Source of the DNA: Maricaulis alexandrii
GTDB taxonomy: Bacteria; Pseudomonadota; Alphaproteobacteria; Caulobacterales; Maricaulaceae
DNA length: 64,000 nucleotides
Assembly: GCF_005871165.1 (NCBI RefSeq)
Contig: NZ_SWKP01000007.1
Coordinates: 372,001 to 436,000 of the forward strand
Reading direction: 5' to 3'
Notes under the pieces: generated by a model
Databases searched by the model: none
What the model was told of the DNA's origin: nothing
Seen by the model: only the letters and a program-made list of their open reading frames with translations
In this document: positions 38,087-45,280 of the stretch, in pieces
How positions within the stretch are numbered: position 1 is the stretch's first letter
Layout of the letters: every line of letters begins with the position of its first letter
Position numbers and translations under genes: made by a program

Positions 38087-38740
38087 ATGCCGGCGGTCGA
38101 TGATCTGCGCGCCATGAGCCTGGCTCTGGCGCTGGCCCGGAGCCAGCAGGGACGGACCGCGCCCAATCCTTCCGTCGGATGCGTCCTGGTCAAGGACGGT
38201 CATATCATCGCCACGGGTGCCACACAGGATGGCGGACGCCCTCATGCCGAGCGCGTGGCCCTGGAAGCAGCCGGCGAGGCTGCGCGCGGCAGCACCGCCT
38301 ATGTCACGCTGGAGCCCTGTGCCCATCACGGGCAGACACCGCCCTGTGCCGACGCCCTGGTCGAAGCCGGGGTCAGCCGGGTGGTTGTCGCCTGCCAGGA
38401 TGATTATGCCGAGGTGGCGGGCAAGGGACTGGCCATCCTGGAAGACGCCGGCATGGCCGTGGAACTCGGCCTTCTGGGCGACACCGCCCTCGCCCTCTAT
38501 GCCGGGTTTTTCCATCGGCTGAAAACCGGCCGGCCGCTGGTCTATGCCGACCGCCGCCGCCACGGCTATGACGCGGAGCTGGATGTCGATGACGGCGCCA
38601 TGATCGAACGGCGTCTGTTCGAGCTGGGCCAGGCCGGCAAGAACCGGGTTCGGGTGGAACCGGACACGCCCCTAGCCGAAACTCTGCTGCAGGCGGGGCT
38701 CGCCCGAATACCGCATGACAGCGGGCACACGCAGTATTAA
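38087..38740 (+). CDS. RibD-like cytidine/pyrimidine deaminase-domain protein lacking the reductase domain
   Basis: The N-terminal ~145 residues match the RibD deaminase: RTAPNPSVGCVLVKDG, the zinc site HAE (GGRPHAERVAL), and PCAHHGQTPPC. A full RibD is about 360-380 residues with a reductase domain after this. Here only ~70 more residues follow, starting GFFHRLKTGRPLVYADRRR, where RibD would continue into its reductase. The deaminase site is intact. It may be a diverged paralog, a truncated RibD, or a deaminase acting on another substrate. It overlaps no neighbour and follows gpmA by 3 bases. Confidence 0.75.
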   Translation: MPAVDDLRAMSLALALARSQQGRTAPNPSVGCVLVKDGHIIATGATQDGGRPHAERVALEAAGEAARGSTAYVTLEPCAHHGQTPPCADALVEAGVSRVVVACQDDYAEVAGKGLAILEDAGMAVELGLLGDTALALYAGFFHRLKTGRPLVYADRRRHGYDAELDVDDGAMIERRLFELGQAGKNRVRVEPDTPLAETLLQAGLARIPHDSGHTQY

Positions 38741-38790
38741 CTCTCTGAGTATAGCGTGGTTCTCTGATTTCTACCGACAGGAACCCGCCC

Positions 38791-40092
38791 ATGAACGGTC
38801 GCAAGATCGAGTTCAAGATCCTCACCCAGGCCGAGCTGGATCTGGTGTGTGAGCGTCATGAACGCCTGTGGTCTGCCCAGTCCGGCGGCGCCCGGGCCAG
38901 CCTGTCCTATTGCATCCTGGAAAATCTGGACCTGTCCAATCGCGACCTGTCCGACGCCGATTTCTCCGGTGCCGTTCTGCGCGGCGCCAATCTGTCCGGT
39001 TGCACGCTGAACAGTTCAGTCTTTTTCGCGGCGGATCTGCGCCGCGCCAATCTGGAAGGTGCCTGCCTGCGCCGGGCCGATCTGCGTGGCGCCATCATGC
39101 GCGGCGCCAACCTGACCGGCGCCGATCTGACCGAGGCGGACATGCGCGAAGGCGCGATCGCCCAGGTCGACAAGGAAAAGGGCCTGTCGATCCTCTCGCA
39201 CAAGACGCAGGAGAATGACGCAGGCACGGCGAACTTCACGGGCGCCAACCTGTCGCGCTCGAAAATGGCCGGCATCACGGCGCAAAAGGCCGACTTCACG
39301 GATGCCATGCTTCTGGGCACGCGGATGATCCGCGCCAATCTGCGCGGCTCCAGCTTCCAGGGTGCCAATCTGGAAGGCGCCGACCTGTCCGGCGCAGACC
39401 TGTCCGATACCGATTTCTCCCAGACCGTCCTGGTCGGCACCAAGATGATGATGGCCAAGAAGGACCGGATGAATACGGAGGGTGCCCTCACCGACAAAGC
39501 GGTCGGCATTGATGCGAAGGACCTGGAAAGCCCGGTGGCGGACCAGATCGCCGAGCATGTGAAATGGTGCGACACGAACGGTGCGGAGGGCAAACCCTCC
39601 CTGTTCGACGGGACCGATCTTCGCGGCCTGAACTCATTGGCCGGCAAGACGCTGACTGCCTTCCACGCCCGCGGTGCAACGCTGTACGGGCTCGACCTTG
39701 AAGGCGCACAATTGCAGGGCGCCCGTCTGGAAAAGGCTGATCTGCGCATGGTGTCCCTCCGCGGTGCCGATCTGCGCGGGGCCGACCTGACCGGGGCCAA
39801 TCTGTCCAATGCCGATCTGCGCGATTGCCAGCTGGGACCGCTCCTTCTGGAAGGTGACCGGGTCTTCCCGGCCTCGCTGGCCGGTGTCCGGGCCCGGTAT
39901 ACCGATTTGCGCGGCGCGGATTTGCGCCAGTTGAAGGCCGCCGGCGCGGACTTCTCCTATGCCCGGCTGGACGGGGCGGATGCCCGGCGCGCGGTGTTCG
40001 AAGGCTCCTGTTTCACCGGCGCCAGCGTCGATGGCGAGTTCCGCGAGAATGCCGGCTCACTCGACGGCGCGGTGGATCTCGACGCGGCCTGA
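38791..40092 (+). CDS. Pentapeptide-repeat protein
   Basis: A 433-residue protein composed largely of A(D/N)LxG-type pentapeptides (for example ADLRGAIMRGANLTGADLTE and ANLEGADLSGADLSDTD), in two blocks at about 45-210 and 280-425. A non-repeat linker with VADQIAEHVKWCDTNGAEGK separates them. Such repeats form right-handed beta helices. No signal peptide or enzymatic domain is visible, so a cytoplasmic scaffold or regulatory role is likely but unproven. It begins with a 30-residue non-repeat segment (KIEFKILTQAELDLVCERH). Confidence 0.88.
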   Translation: MNGRKIEFKILTQAELDLVCERHERLWSAQSGGARASLSYCILENLDLSNRDLSDADFSGAVLRGANLSGCTLNSSVFFAADLRRANLEGACLRRADLRGAIMRGANLTGADLTEADMREGAIAQVDKEKGLSILSHKTQENDAGTANFTGANLSRSKMAGITAQKADFTDAMLLGTRMIRANLRGSSFQGANLEGADLSGADLSDTDFSQTVLVGTKMMMAKKDRMNTEGALTDKAVGIDAKDLESPVADQIAEHVKWCDTNGAEGKPSLFDGTDLRGLNSLAGKTLTAFHARGATLYGLDLEGAQLQGARLEKADLRMVSLRGADLRGADLTGANLSNADLRDCQLGPLLLEGDRVFPASLAGVRARYTDLRGADLRQLKAAGADFSYARLDGADARRAVFEGSCFTGASVDGEFRENAGSLDGAVDLDAA

Positions 40093-40113
40093 GCACGGAC
40101 AGTCTCCAGACAG

Positions 40114-40155
40114 AAAAAAAGGCGGCGAACCGAAAGGTCCGCCGCCAGTTTTTTG
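40114..40155. terminator. Bidirectional terminator between the pentapeptide gene and hsp20
   Basis: GGCGGC and GCCGCC form a GC stem with an A-run to the left and TTTTTT to the right. It lies between two convergent genes, so it can serve both strands. Confidence 0.85.
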
Positions 40156-40181
40156 AAGGGATACGTGAGAAGTGCGCCGGA

Positions 40182-40658
40182 TCAGGCAGCTTTGGTCTTG
40201 CCGCCTTCGATCAGCTTGGCCTTGGTCTTGCCCGGACCGGACTGGATCGTGATCCGCTTCGGCTTAGCAGCCTCGGGGATCTCACGCACGAGACGGATCG
40301 CCAGAAGACCATTCTTCAGGCCCGCTTCCGTCACTTCGACATGATCCGCGAGATGGAAGCGGCGCTCGAAAGCGCGCTCTGCGATCCCGCGATGGACGAA
40401 ACGGCGGTCGTCCTGACCGTCCTTTTCACCGATACGGCCGGAGACGGTGAGCACGTTCTCCTGGACTTCCACGGTGAGGTCTTCCTCACCGAAGCCGGCG
40501 ACAGCGAGTTCGATCAGATACTCGTCTTCGTCGACGTGCTGGATGTTGTAAGGGGGGTAGCCTTGGGATTCGATCTTGGTGGCGGAATCCATCATGTCCG
40601 CAAGGCGGTCAAAGCCCACGATCGAACGGTAGAGCGGGGTAAAATCAACAGTACGCAT
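40182..40658 (-). CDS. Small heat shock protein, Hsp20/alpha-crystallin family
   Basis: The protein has 158 residues from the ATG at 40658. It starts MRTVDFTPLYRSIVGFDRL, the class-A Hsp20 (IbpA-like) N-terminus, followed by the alpha-crystallin domain with PPYNIQHVDEDEYLIELAVAG and GIAERAFERRFHLADHV, and a tail with RITIQ. It binds unfolding proteins under heat stress. A perfect palindrome sits 33 bases upstream of the start, and a sigma32-like promoter candidate lies about 120 bases upstream. Confidence 0.95.
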   Translation of the reverse strand: MRTVDFTPLYRSIVGFDRLADMMDSATKIESQGYPPYNIQHVDEDEYLIELAVAGFGEEDLTVEVQENVLTVSGRIGEKDGQDDRRFVHRGIAERAFERRFHLADHVEVTEAGLKNGLLAIRLVREIPEAAKPKRITIQSGPGKTKAKLIEGGKTKAA

Positions 40659-40690
40659 GGTCAGTCTATCCTCTCTTGAGCGACAAACAG

Positions 40691-40704
40691 GCCCGAATTC
40701 GGGC
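40691..40704. promoter_or_regulatory. Perfect 14-bp palindrome upstream of hsp20
   Basis: GCCCGAATTCGGGC is self-complementary and lies in the hsp20 untranslated leader. It could be a protein operator or a short mRNA hairpin. It is not a ROSE element or a CIRCE repeat that I recognise. Confidence 0.4.
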
Positions 40705-40775
40705 GGTTTCAGCTTGGCTGTCCCACGAGGGCTACAGCCGGGTTTCCGGGCCCCGTAGCGGCGACCCGTGATCCA

Positions 40776-40805
40776 CATTTGGGTAGCGATTTTGTGTTCC
40801 GCAAG
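40776..40805 (-). promoter_or_regulatory. Candidate heat-shock (sigma32-like) promoter of hsp20
   Basis: On the minus strand CTTGCGG is followed after 15 bases by CCCAAATG, resembling CTTG-N13-17-CCCATNT. It lies about 118 bases upstream of the hsp20 ATG. The match is partial, so this is a candidate only. Confidence 0.3.
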
Positions 40806-40876
40806 TCCCCCGCTTCCGATTGCCTGAATCTTCGCACTTGGCTAGGACTGGGACGAGTTTGAGGGAGACACAATTC

Positions 40877-41788
40877 ATGCGTTCCATTTTTCTGGGCAGT
40901 CTGTCCGCCGTTGCGCTTCTCGGCCTGTCGGCCTGCGGCAATCCCGCCGAAGAGCCGGCTGAAGAAGGCGTGACCGAAACCGCCGCGCCGGCCGAGACCG
41001 AGGCACCGGAGCCGGTCGTCGACTATTCCGACCTGAACACGGTTCTGGCCGGCGACTGGCGCGGCGAAGCGGCCGAACGGGATGCTTGGCGTCACCCGGC
41101 CGAAACGCTTGAATTCTTTGGCGTGGATCCGTCTTCCACCATTGTCGAGATCTGGCCTGGTGGCGGTTGGTATGCCGATGTGCTGGCGCCGTGGATCGCC
41201 GCCAATGACGGCACCTATGTCGCCGCCCACTTCCCGGCGGATTCCAGCAGTGATTACCGCCGCCGTTCGCGCGCCAATTTCGAGGCCCGGGTGTCCGATG
41301 TGCCGGCCTATGGCGAACCGGAGATTGTCGACTTCAATTCCGAAGTGGGCCTGGTCGTGGAAGCCGGTTCGGTGGACGCGGTCCTGACCTTCCGCAACAT
41401 CCACAACTGGATGGCGGGCGGTGTGGCCGAACCGGCCTTTGCGGAGTTCTACACCGCGCTGCGTCCGGGCGGCATACTGGGCGTGGTGGAACACCGCATG
41501 CCCTCCACCCGGCAACAGGACCCGATGGCCCGCAGCGGTTATGTCCAGCAGGACTATGTCATCGCCATGGCCGAGGAAGCCGGCTTCGAATTCGTCGAGG
41601 CGTCCGAAGTGAACGCCAATCCGGCCGACACGGCCGACCATCCCTATGGGGTCTGGACCCTGCCGCCGACGCGCCGCTCGCCGGCCGAGGACGAAGAGGG
41701 TTTCGAGGATTTCGACCGCGCGCAGTATGATGCCATCGGTGAGAGCGACCGCATGACCCTGCTGTTCCGGAAGCCCGACGCCGAATGA
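40877..41788 (+). CDS. Lipoprotein with a methyltransferase-like domain
   Basis: The protein has 303 residues from the ATG at 40877 (GAGGGAG upstream). The lipobox LGLSAC at about residues 13-18 predicts a lipoprotein. A low-complexity acidic linker (EEPAEEGVTETAAPAE) follows, then a methyltransferase-fold domain with VEIWPGGGWYADVLAPW, where the SAM loop would be, and LRPGGILGVVEH. This resembles predicted secreted methyltransferases. SAM is not expected outside the cytoplasm, so its role may not be methylation. The next gene overlaps its stop (ATGA). Confidence 0.85.
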   Translation: MRSIFLGSLSAVALLGLSACGNPAEEPAEEGVTETAAPAETEAPEPVVDYSDLNTVLAGDWRGEAAERDAWRHPAETLEFFGVDPSSTIVEIWPGGGWYADVLAPWIAANDGTYVAAHFPADSSSDYRRRSRANFEARVSDVPAYGEPEIVDFNSEVGLVVEAGSVDAVLTFRNIHNWMAGGVAEPAFAEFYTALRPGGILGVVEHRMPSTRQQDPMARSGYVQQDYVIAMAEEAGFEFVEASEVNANPADTADHPYGVWTLPPTRRSPAEDEEGFEDFDRAQYDAIGESDRMTLLFRKPDAE

Positions 41789-42444
41789 GAATTCTGTTTG
41801 CCTGCCTTCTCCTCCTGACCGGGGCTTCGGCCCTGGCCCAGGAGGCTGAAGGCCGTGTTGCGGGCCCGGTCTCCATGCTGTTCCCGCACCGCACGGCCTA
41901 TCTGGAGCTCGCGCCGGAGGACCGGTCGCATTTCCGTCTGGACTATGTCGTCCGGTCGTCCGCCGGTGTCCCGGCCGAGGATATCGGTCTGTGGTATCTG
42001 CAGGACGACACCCGGACACAGTTGGAGCTTCTGCCCAACGGACAAGTCTCCAATCCGCCCGATGCCGGAATCCTGGCTGCGGATCCCGATGTGTGGACGG
42101 ATCAACCCGGCCAGACCATGTCCATGTCCCTGATGTTCGCCTATGCCGGCCCGGACTGGCAGACGCCGGAACGGGAGGATCTGGTCACGGGACTGGAACA
42201 GGCCAACCGGGCTGTGCGCCGCGCGGCCGGGGTGGCCGCCCTGTTTGCGCCGGAGTTCAAGACGGTGACATTCGTGTTCGACGGTCCGGCACCGCAGGCT
42301 TGGGCGATTGATGCTGACGGCACGCGCCAAGCCCTGACCGGTGAGGAGAACCGTGTCGACTTTCGGCCCCGGGACCGGTCCAACCGCTCGATTGTCCGCC
42401 TCGAATTCGAGGCAGAACCGCAGCGGGTCCTGTTCAACCGCTAG
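41785..42444 (+). CDS. Exported protein of unknown function
   Basis: I do not recognise the family. It has a signal peptide (MRILFACLLLLTGASALAQ, cleaved after AQ) and 219 residues, with several Asp/Glu-rich beta-like stretches and no cysteine pair or lipobox visible. Its start overlaps the methyltransferase-like lipoprotein stop, so the two are translationally coupled and likely act together in the envelope. Its 3' end overlaps that of the convergent hisN gene by 4 bases. Confidence 0.75.
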   Translation: MRILFACLLLLTGASALAQEAEGRVAGPVSMLFPHRTAYLELAPEDRSHFRLDYVVRSSAGVPAEDIGLWYLQDDTRTQLELLPNGQVSNPPDAGILAADPDVWTDQPGQTMSMSLMFAYAGPDWQTPEREDLVTGLEQANRAVRRAAGVAALFAPEFKTVTFVFDGPAPQAWAIDADGTRQALTGEENRVDFRPRDRSNRSIVRLEFEAEPQRVLFNR

Positions 42445-43238
42445 ACCGCTGCGGCGGCCAGATGGGTCAGGGCGGCGTCTAGCAGATCGCGATTGGCGGC
42501 CGCCACGACCTGTCCGCCCTGGCTGGCATCGCCGCCGGACCAGTTGGTGACCACACCGCCCGCGCCCTCGACCACCGGGATCAGGGCCTGGACATCATAG
42601 ATTTGCAGCCCGCTCTCTATGACGAGATCGACGCCGCCGGTCGCCAGCATGGCATAGGCATAGGCATCGAATCCGAAGCGGCACAGGCGCGCGCGCTCAC
42701 GGACCGCGACGAAGGCCCGGGCTTCCGCGCCTTCAAAGAGATAGGGATCGGTCGAACTGAGAATGGCCGTGTCCAGCGTCACATCGGGCCGCACAGACAG
42801 GCGCCGGACACCGTCCGGGCCATGCAATTCCGTGCCGGAGGCTTGGCCGACGAAACGTTCCCGGATATGGGGCTGGTCGATCAGACCGAGACCGGGCCGA
42901 CCGTCCATTTCCAGAGCGATCAGCACGGTCCAGCTGGGCAGGCCGGAGATGAAGGCGCGCGTGCCATCGATCGGATCCAGCACCCAGCGGCGCCCGGACC
43001 GGCCCGTGTGTTCGCCGAATTCCTCACCGAGAATGCCATCCTCCGGCCGGTGTTCGGCCAGGAGCTGGCGCATCGCCCGTTCCGACGCCTTGTCGGCGGC
43101 GGTGACCGGATCGAATCCGGTCTCCAGCTTGTTGACGATATCCGGTTCCGCCCGGAAATAGGGACGGATGGCCGCCCGGGCCGCATCGGCGAGGGCGTTG
43201 GCAAGCTTGAGGTCGTCTGACAGATCGAAACGGGTCAT
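42441..43238 (-). CDS. hisN: Histidinol-phosphatase, inositol-monophosphatase family
   Basis: The protein has 265 residues with metal-binding motifs GEEFGEHTG (about residue 73), WVLDPIDGTRAFISGLPSW (about 85) and YDVQALIPVVEGAGG near the C-terminus. The RAFISG variant after DGT is typical of HisN-type histidinol phosphatases, while SuhB-type inositol phosphatases usually have NFxHG. Predicted reaction: L-histidinol phosphate to histidinol. Other IMPase activities cannot be ruled out. Confidence 0.82.
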   Translation of the reverse strand: MTRFDLSDDLKLANALADAARAAIRPYFRAEPDIVNKLETGFDPVTAADKASERAMRQLLAEHRPEDGILGEEFGEHTGRSGRRWVLDPIDGTRAFISGLPSWTVLIALEMDGRPGLGLIDQPHIRERFVGQASGTELHGPDGVRRLSVRPDVTLDTAILSSTDPYLFEGAEARAFVAVRERARLCRFGFDAYAYAMLATGGVDLVIESGLQIYDVQALIPVVEGAGGVVTNWSGGDASQGGQVVAAANRDLLDAALTHLAAAAV

Positions 43239-43268
43239 GACAAGCCGCCTAGCATGGCCCGCAAGGGC

Positions 43269-43287
43269 TTGCCAGACGGCCTGGCAA
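43269..43287. other. Short hairpin between the XRE gene and hisN
   Basis: TTGCCAG and CTGGCAA form a 7-bp perfect stem with a 5-base loop in the 78-bp gap between the XRE regulator (upstream on the minus strand) and hisN. It has no T-run, so it is not a classic terminator; it may modulate readthrough between the two genes. Confidence 0.35.
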
Positions 43288-43316
43288 TAACACCGTCAAT
43301 CCGTCAGCCCGCCCTT

Positions 43317-43703
43317 TCAGGCCGCATCATTCGCCGCTTCTTCCGGCTCCAGCGACTTGGCCAGTTCCAGAAGGCGTTTACGGGGACGCTCGCCAAGCCG
43401 GTAATAGGCCCGGATCAGGTCCACGGTTTCCTTCTGGGAGAGGATGTCCGCCGCCAGGGCGCCTTCATTGGCCACCTCATCGCGCTGGGACAGGCCTTCA
43501 TAGAAGTACTGCACCGGCACATCGAGCGACTCAGCCAATTCGAACAGGCGGCTCGCGCTCACCCGGTTGGCGCCGCACTCATATTTCTGGATCTGCTGGA
43601 AACGGATCCCGACAGATTCGGCCAGCTGTTGCTGGGTCAGGCCGAGCAGCCGGCGCCGACGGCGCAGGCGCTTGCCCACATGAAGGTCAATATCGTTGGT
43701 CAT
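43317..43703 (-). CDS. XRE-family transcriptional regulator
   Basis: A 128-residue protein with an N-terminal HTH of the Cro/CI type (RRRRRLLGLTQQQLAESVGI, IQKYECGANRVSASRLFELAESL), followed by a helical tail (VPVQYFYEGL and a region with KETVDLIRAYYRLGERPRKRLLEL). This is a common small regulator architecture in alphaproteobacteria. Its target genes cannot be read from the sequence. hisN follows 78 bp downstream on the same strand. Confidence 0.92.
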   Translation of the reverse strand: MTNDIDLHVGKRLRRRRRLLGLTQQQLAESVGIRFQQIQKYECGANRVSASRLFELAESLDVPVQYFYEGLSQRDEVANEGALAADILSQKETVDLIRAYYRLGERPRKRLLELAKSLEPEEAANDAA

Positions 43704-43810
43704 ACTACTCGCCGCCTATCTTCGCGTCTCGAAATGCGTCGCGTTGGGACACACGCCTCACAGGAGAGCAAAGCACGTGCCGGGCGAAGGCTGCATCGAG
43801 TATTCGCTTA

Positions 43811-44719
43811 TTATGGGCGTGATTGTGACGCGAGCTGCCTGTGCCAGTCGGTTTCGCACAACAGGCTGATAAAGCGGGAGATATTCTCCTTGAAGGAGTC
43901 GAATTCAGACAGTTTCACGACCCGACTTTCATCCATGTAGAGGCTGCGGTTGATCTCGATCTGGACAACATGCACCCCTTCCACGGGGCGTCCATAATGC
44001 TCCGTGGTATAGCCGCCGGCATAGGGAATGTTCCGAACTGCGACGTATCCCATCAGGGTCAGGATCTGTTCGACCCGGTCGGTCAGGGCGGGATGGCAGG
44101 ACGAGCCGAACCGGTCCCCGATCACCATATCCACACCGCGCGCACTCTGGGCCGGCATGGAGTGCATGTCGATCAAAAGGGCGTGGCCGAAGCGGTCCCG
44201 GGTCTGGTCGATGAGCCCGGCCAGCGCGTCGTGATAGGGCGTGTAGCAGGCATCCAGCCTTTCCCGGGCTTCCGCGTAACGCAGGCGCGAGCGATAGATC
44301 GGCCGGCCTTCCACACCGATGCGGGGAATTACGCCCAGGCCCGACGAGGCCCGCCGCGATACCGTATCGGCTTCGCTGGGCAGACGGTCGGCAAACATGC
44401 CCGGATCCAGTTCCCACGGCCCGCGATTGGGATCGACATAGACGCGCGGGAACAGGGCCCGCAGCATGGCGCCGCCAAATTCCGGTGTTTGGTCAACCAG
44501 TTCGTCGACAAAGGCATCCTCGGACCGGCGCAAGGTGAGGCGGTCGAGACAGGCCTGTTCCGCGAATTCATCGGGATAGGCCTGGCCGGAATGGGGCGAG
44601 GCCACGATCAGCGGCACGGCCTGGCCGGACGCCGGCCGGTCGATCCGGATCATGCCAGTGCGCCCGATTGCATTTGCCGAAAGGCTCAAGTCGAGCGATG
44701 ATGTGTCCGGAGCAGCCAT
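43811..44719 (-). CDS. N-formylglutamate amidohydrolase
   Basis: The protein has 302 residues with LIVASPHSGQAYPDEF (about residue 38), YVDPNRGPWELDPGMF, LLIDMHSMP and VVQIEINRSLYMDE, which define the family. The family hydrolyses N-formyl-L-glutamate, the last step of one histidine-degradation route, but many members lie outside hut operons, as here. It is divergent from cpdR over a 115-bp gap; I recall the same neighbourhood in related alphaproteobacteria. Confidence 0.92.
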   Translation of the reverse strand: MAAPDTSSLDLSLSANAIGRTGMIRIDRPASGQAVPLIVASPHSGQAYPDEFAEQACLDRLTLRRSEDAFVDELVDQTPEFGGAMLRALFPRVYVDPNRGPWELDPGMFADRLPSEADTVSRRASSGLGVIPRIGVEGRPIYRSRLRYAEARERLDACYTPYHDALAGLIDQTRDRFGHALLIDMHSMPAQSARGVDMVIGDRFGSSCHPALTDRVEQILTLMGYVAVRNIPYAGGYTTEHYGRPVEGVHVVQIEINRSLYMDESRVVKLSEFDSFKENISRFISLLCETDWHRQLASQSRP

Positions 44720-44834
44720 GGACCAAGAGTGGTCAGCTGCACTCCACCGGTCAAGCGCTACAGCGCGTTCAGCAGGTTTTTACCAGACCGCTGTAGGATG
44801 CTCTCACTTTGACGAATCGAAGGGTGGGATCCAC

Positions 44835-45200
44835 ATGGCAAAGATTCTTCTGGCGGAAGATGATGACTCGATGCGCGACTTCCTCGCCAAGGCCCTGAAA
44901 CGGGCCGGGCATGAGGTCCAGGTATGCGCGGATGGCGAGGAAGGTCTCGATGCGATCGGCGAACAGCCGGCCCTGTTCGACCTGCTGCTGACGGACATCG
45001 TCATGCCGGGCGTGGACGGGATCGAGCTGGCCCGCCGGGCCGCGGAAATCGATCCGGCCCTCAAGATCATGTTCATCACGGGTTTTGCCGCGGTTGCCCT
45101 GAACCCGGGTTCCGGCGCGCCGACCAATGCGAAAGTCCTGTCCAAGCCCTTCCACCTGCGCGAGCTGGTCGATGAAGTGGCGCGGGTCATGGCGGCCTGA
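44835..45200 (+). CDS. cpdR: CpdR-type single-domain response regulator
   Basis: The 121-residue receiver begins MAKILLAEDDDSMRDFLAKALKRAGHEV, has the phosphoaspartate in LLLTDIVMPG (Asp54), MFITGFAAVALNP and the lysine in VLSKPFHLRELV, and ends in Ala-Ala. The sequence closely follows CpdR of Caulobacter. Known role there: the unphosphorylated form localises to the pole and primes ClpXP degradation of cell-cycle proteins including CtrA. Start ATG has GGGTGGGA upstream. Terminal Ala-Ala is common among ClpXP substrates. Confidence 0.92.
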   Translation: MAKILLAEDDDSMRDFLAKALKRAGHEVQVCADGEEGLDAIGEQPALFDLLLTDIVMPGVDGIELARRAAEIDPALKIMFITGFAAVALNPGSGAPTNAKVLSKPFHLRELVDEVARVMAA

Positions 45201-45224
45201 CCGCCCGTTTCGCCTGACGGCCAA

Positions 45225-45262
45225 GAAAAAGGGCCCGCCGAGTGATCGGCGGGCCCTTTCTC
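45225..45262. terminator. Terminator after cpdR
   Basis: GGGCCCGCCG and CGGCGGGCCC form a 10-bp perfect stem with an A-run before and TTTC after. It lies between cpdR and the convergent S9 peptidase, so it can terminate both. Confidence 0.85.
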
Positions 45263-45280
45263 ATTGTGATCCCGTGGGGA

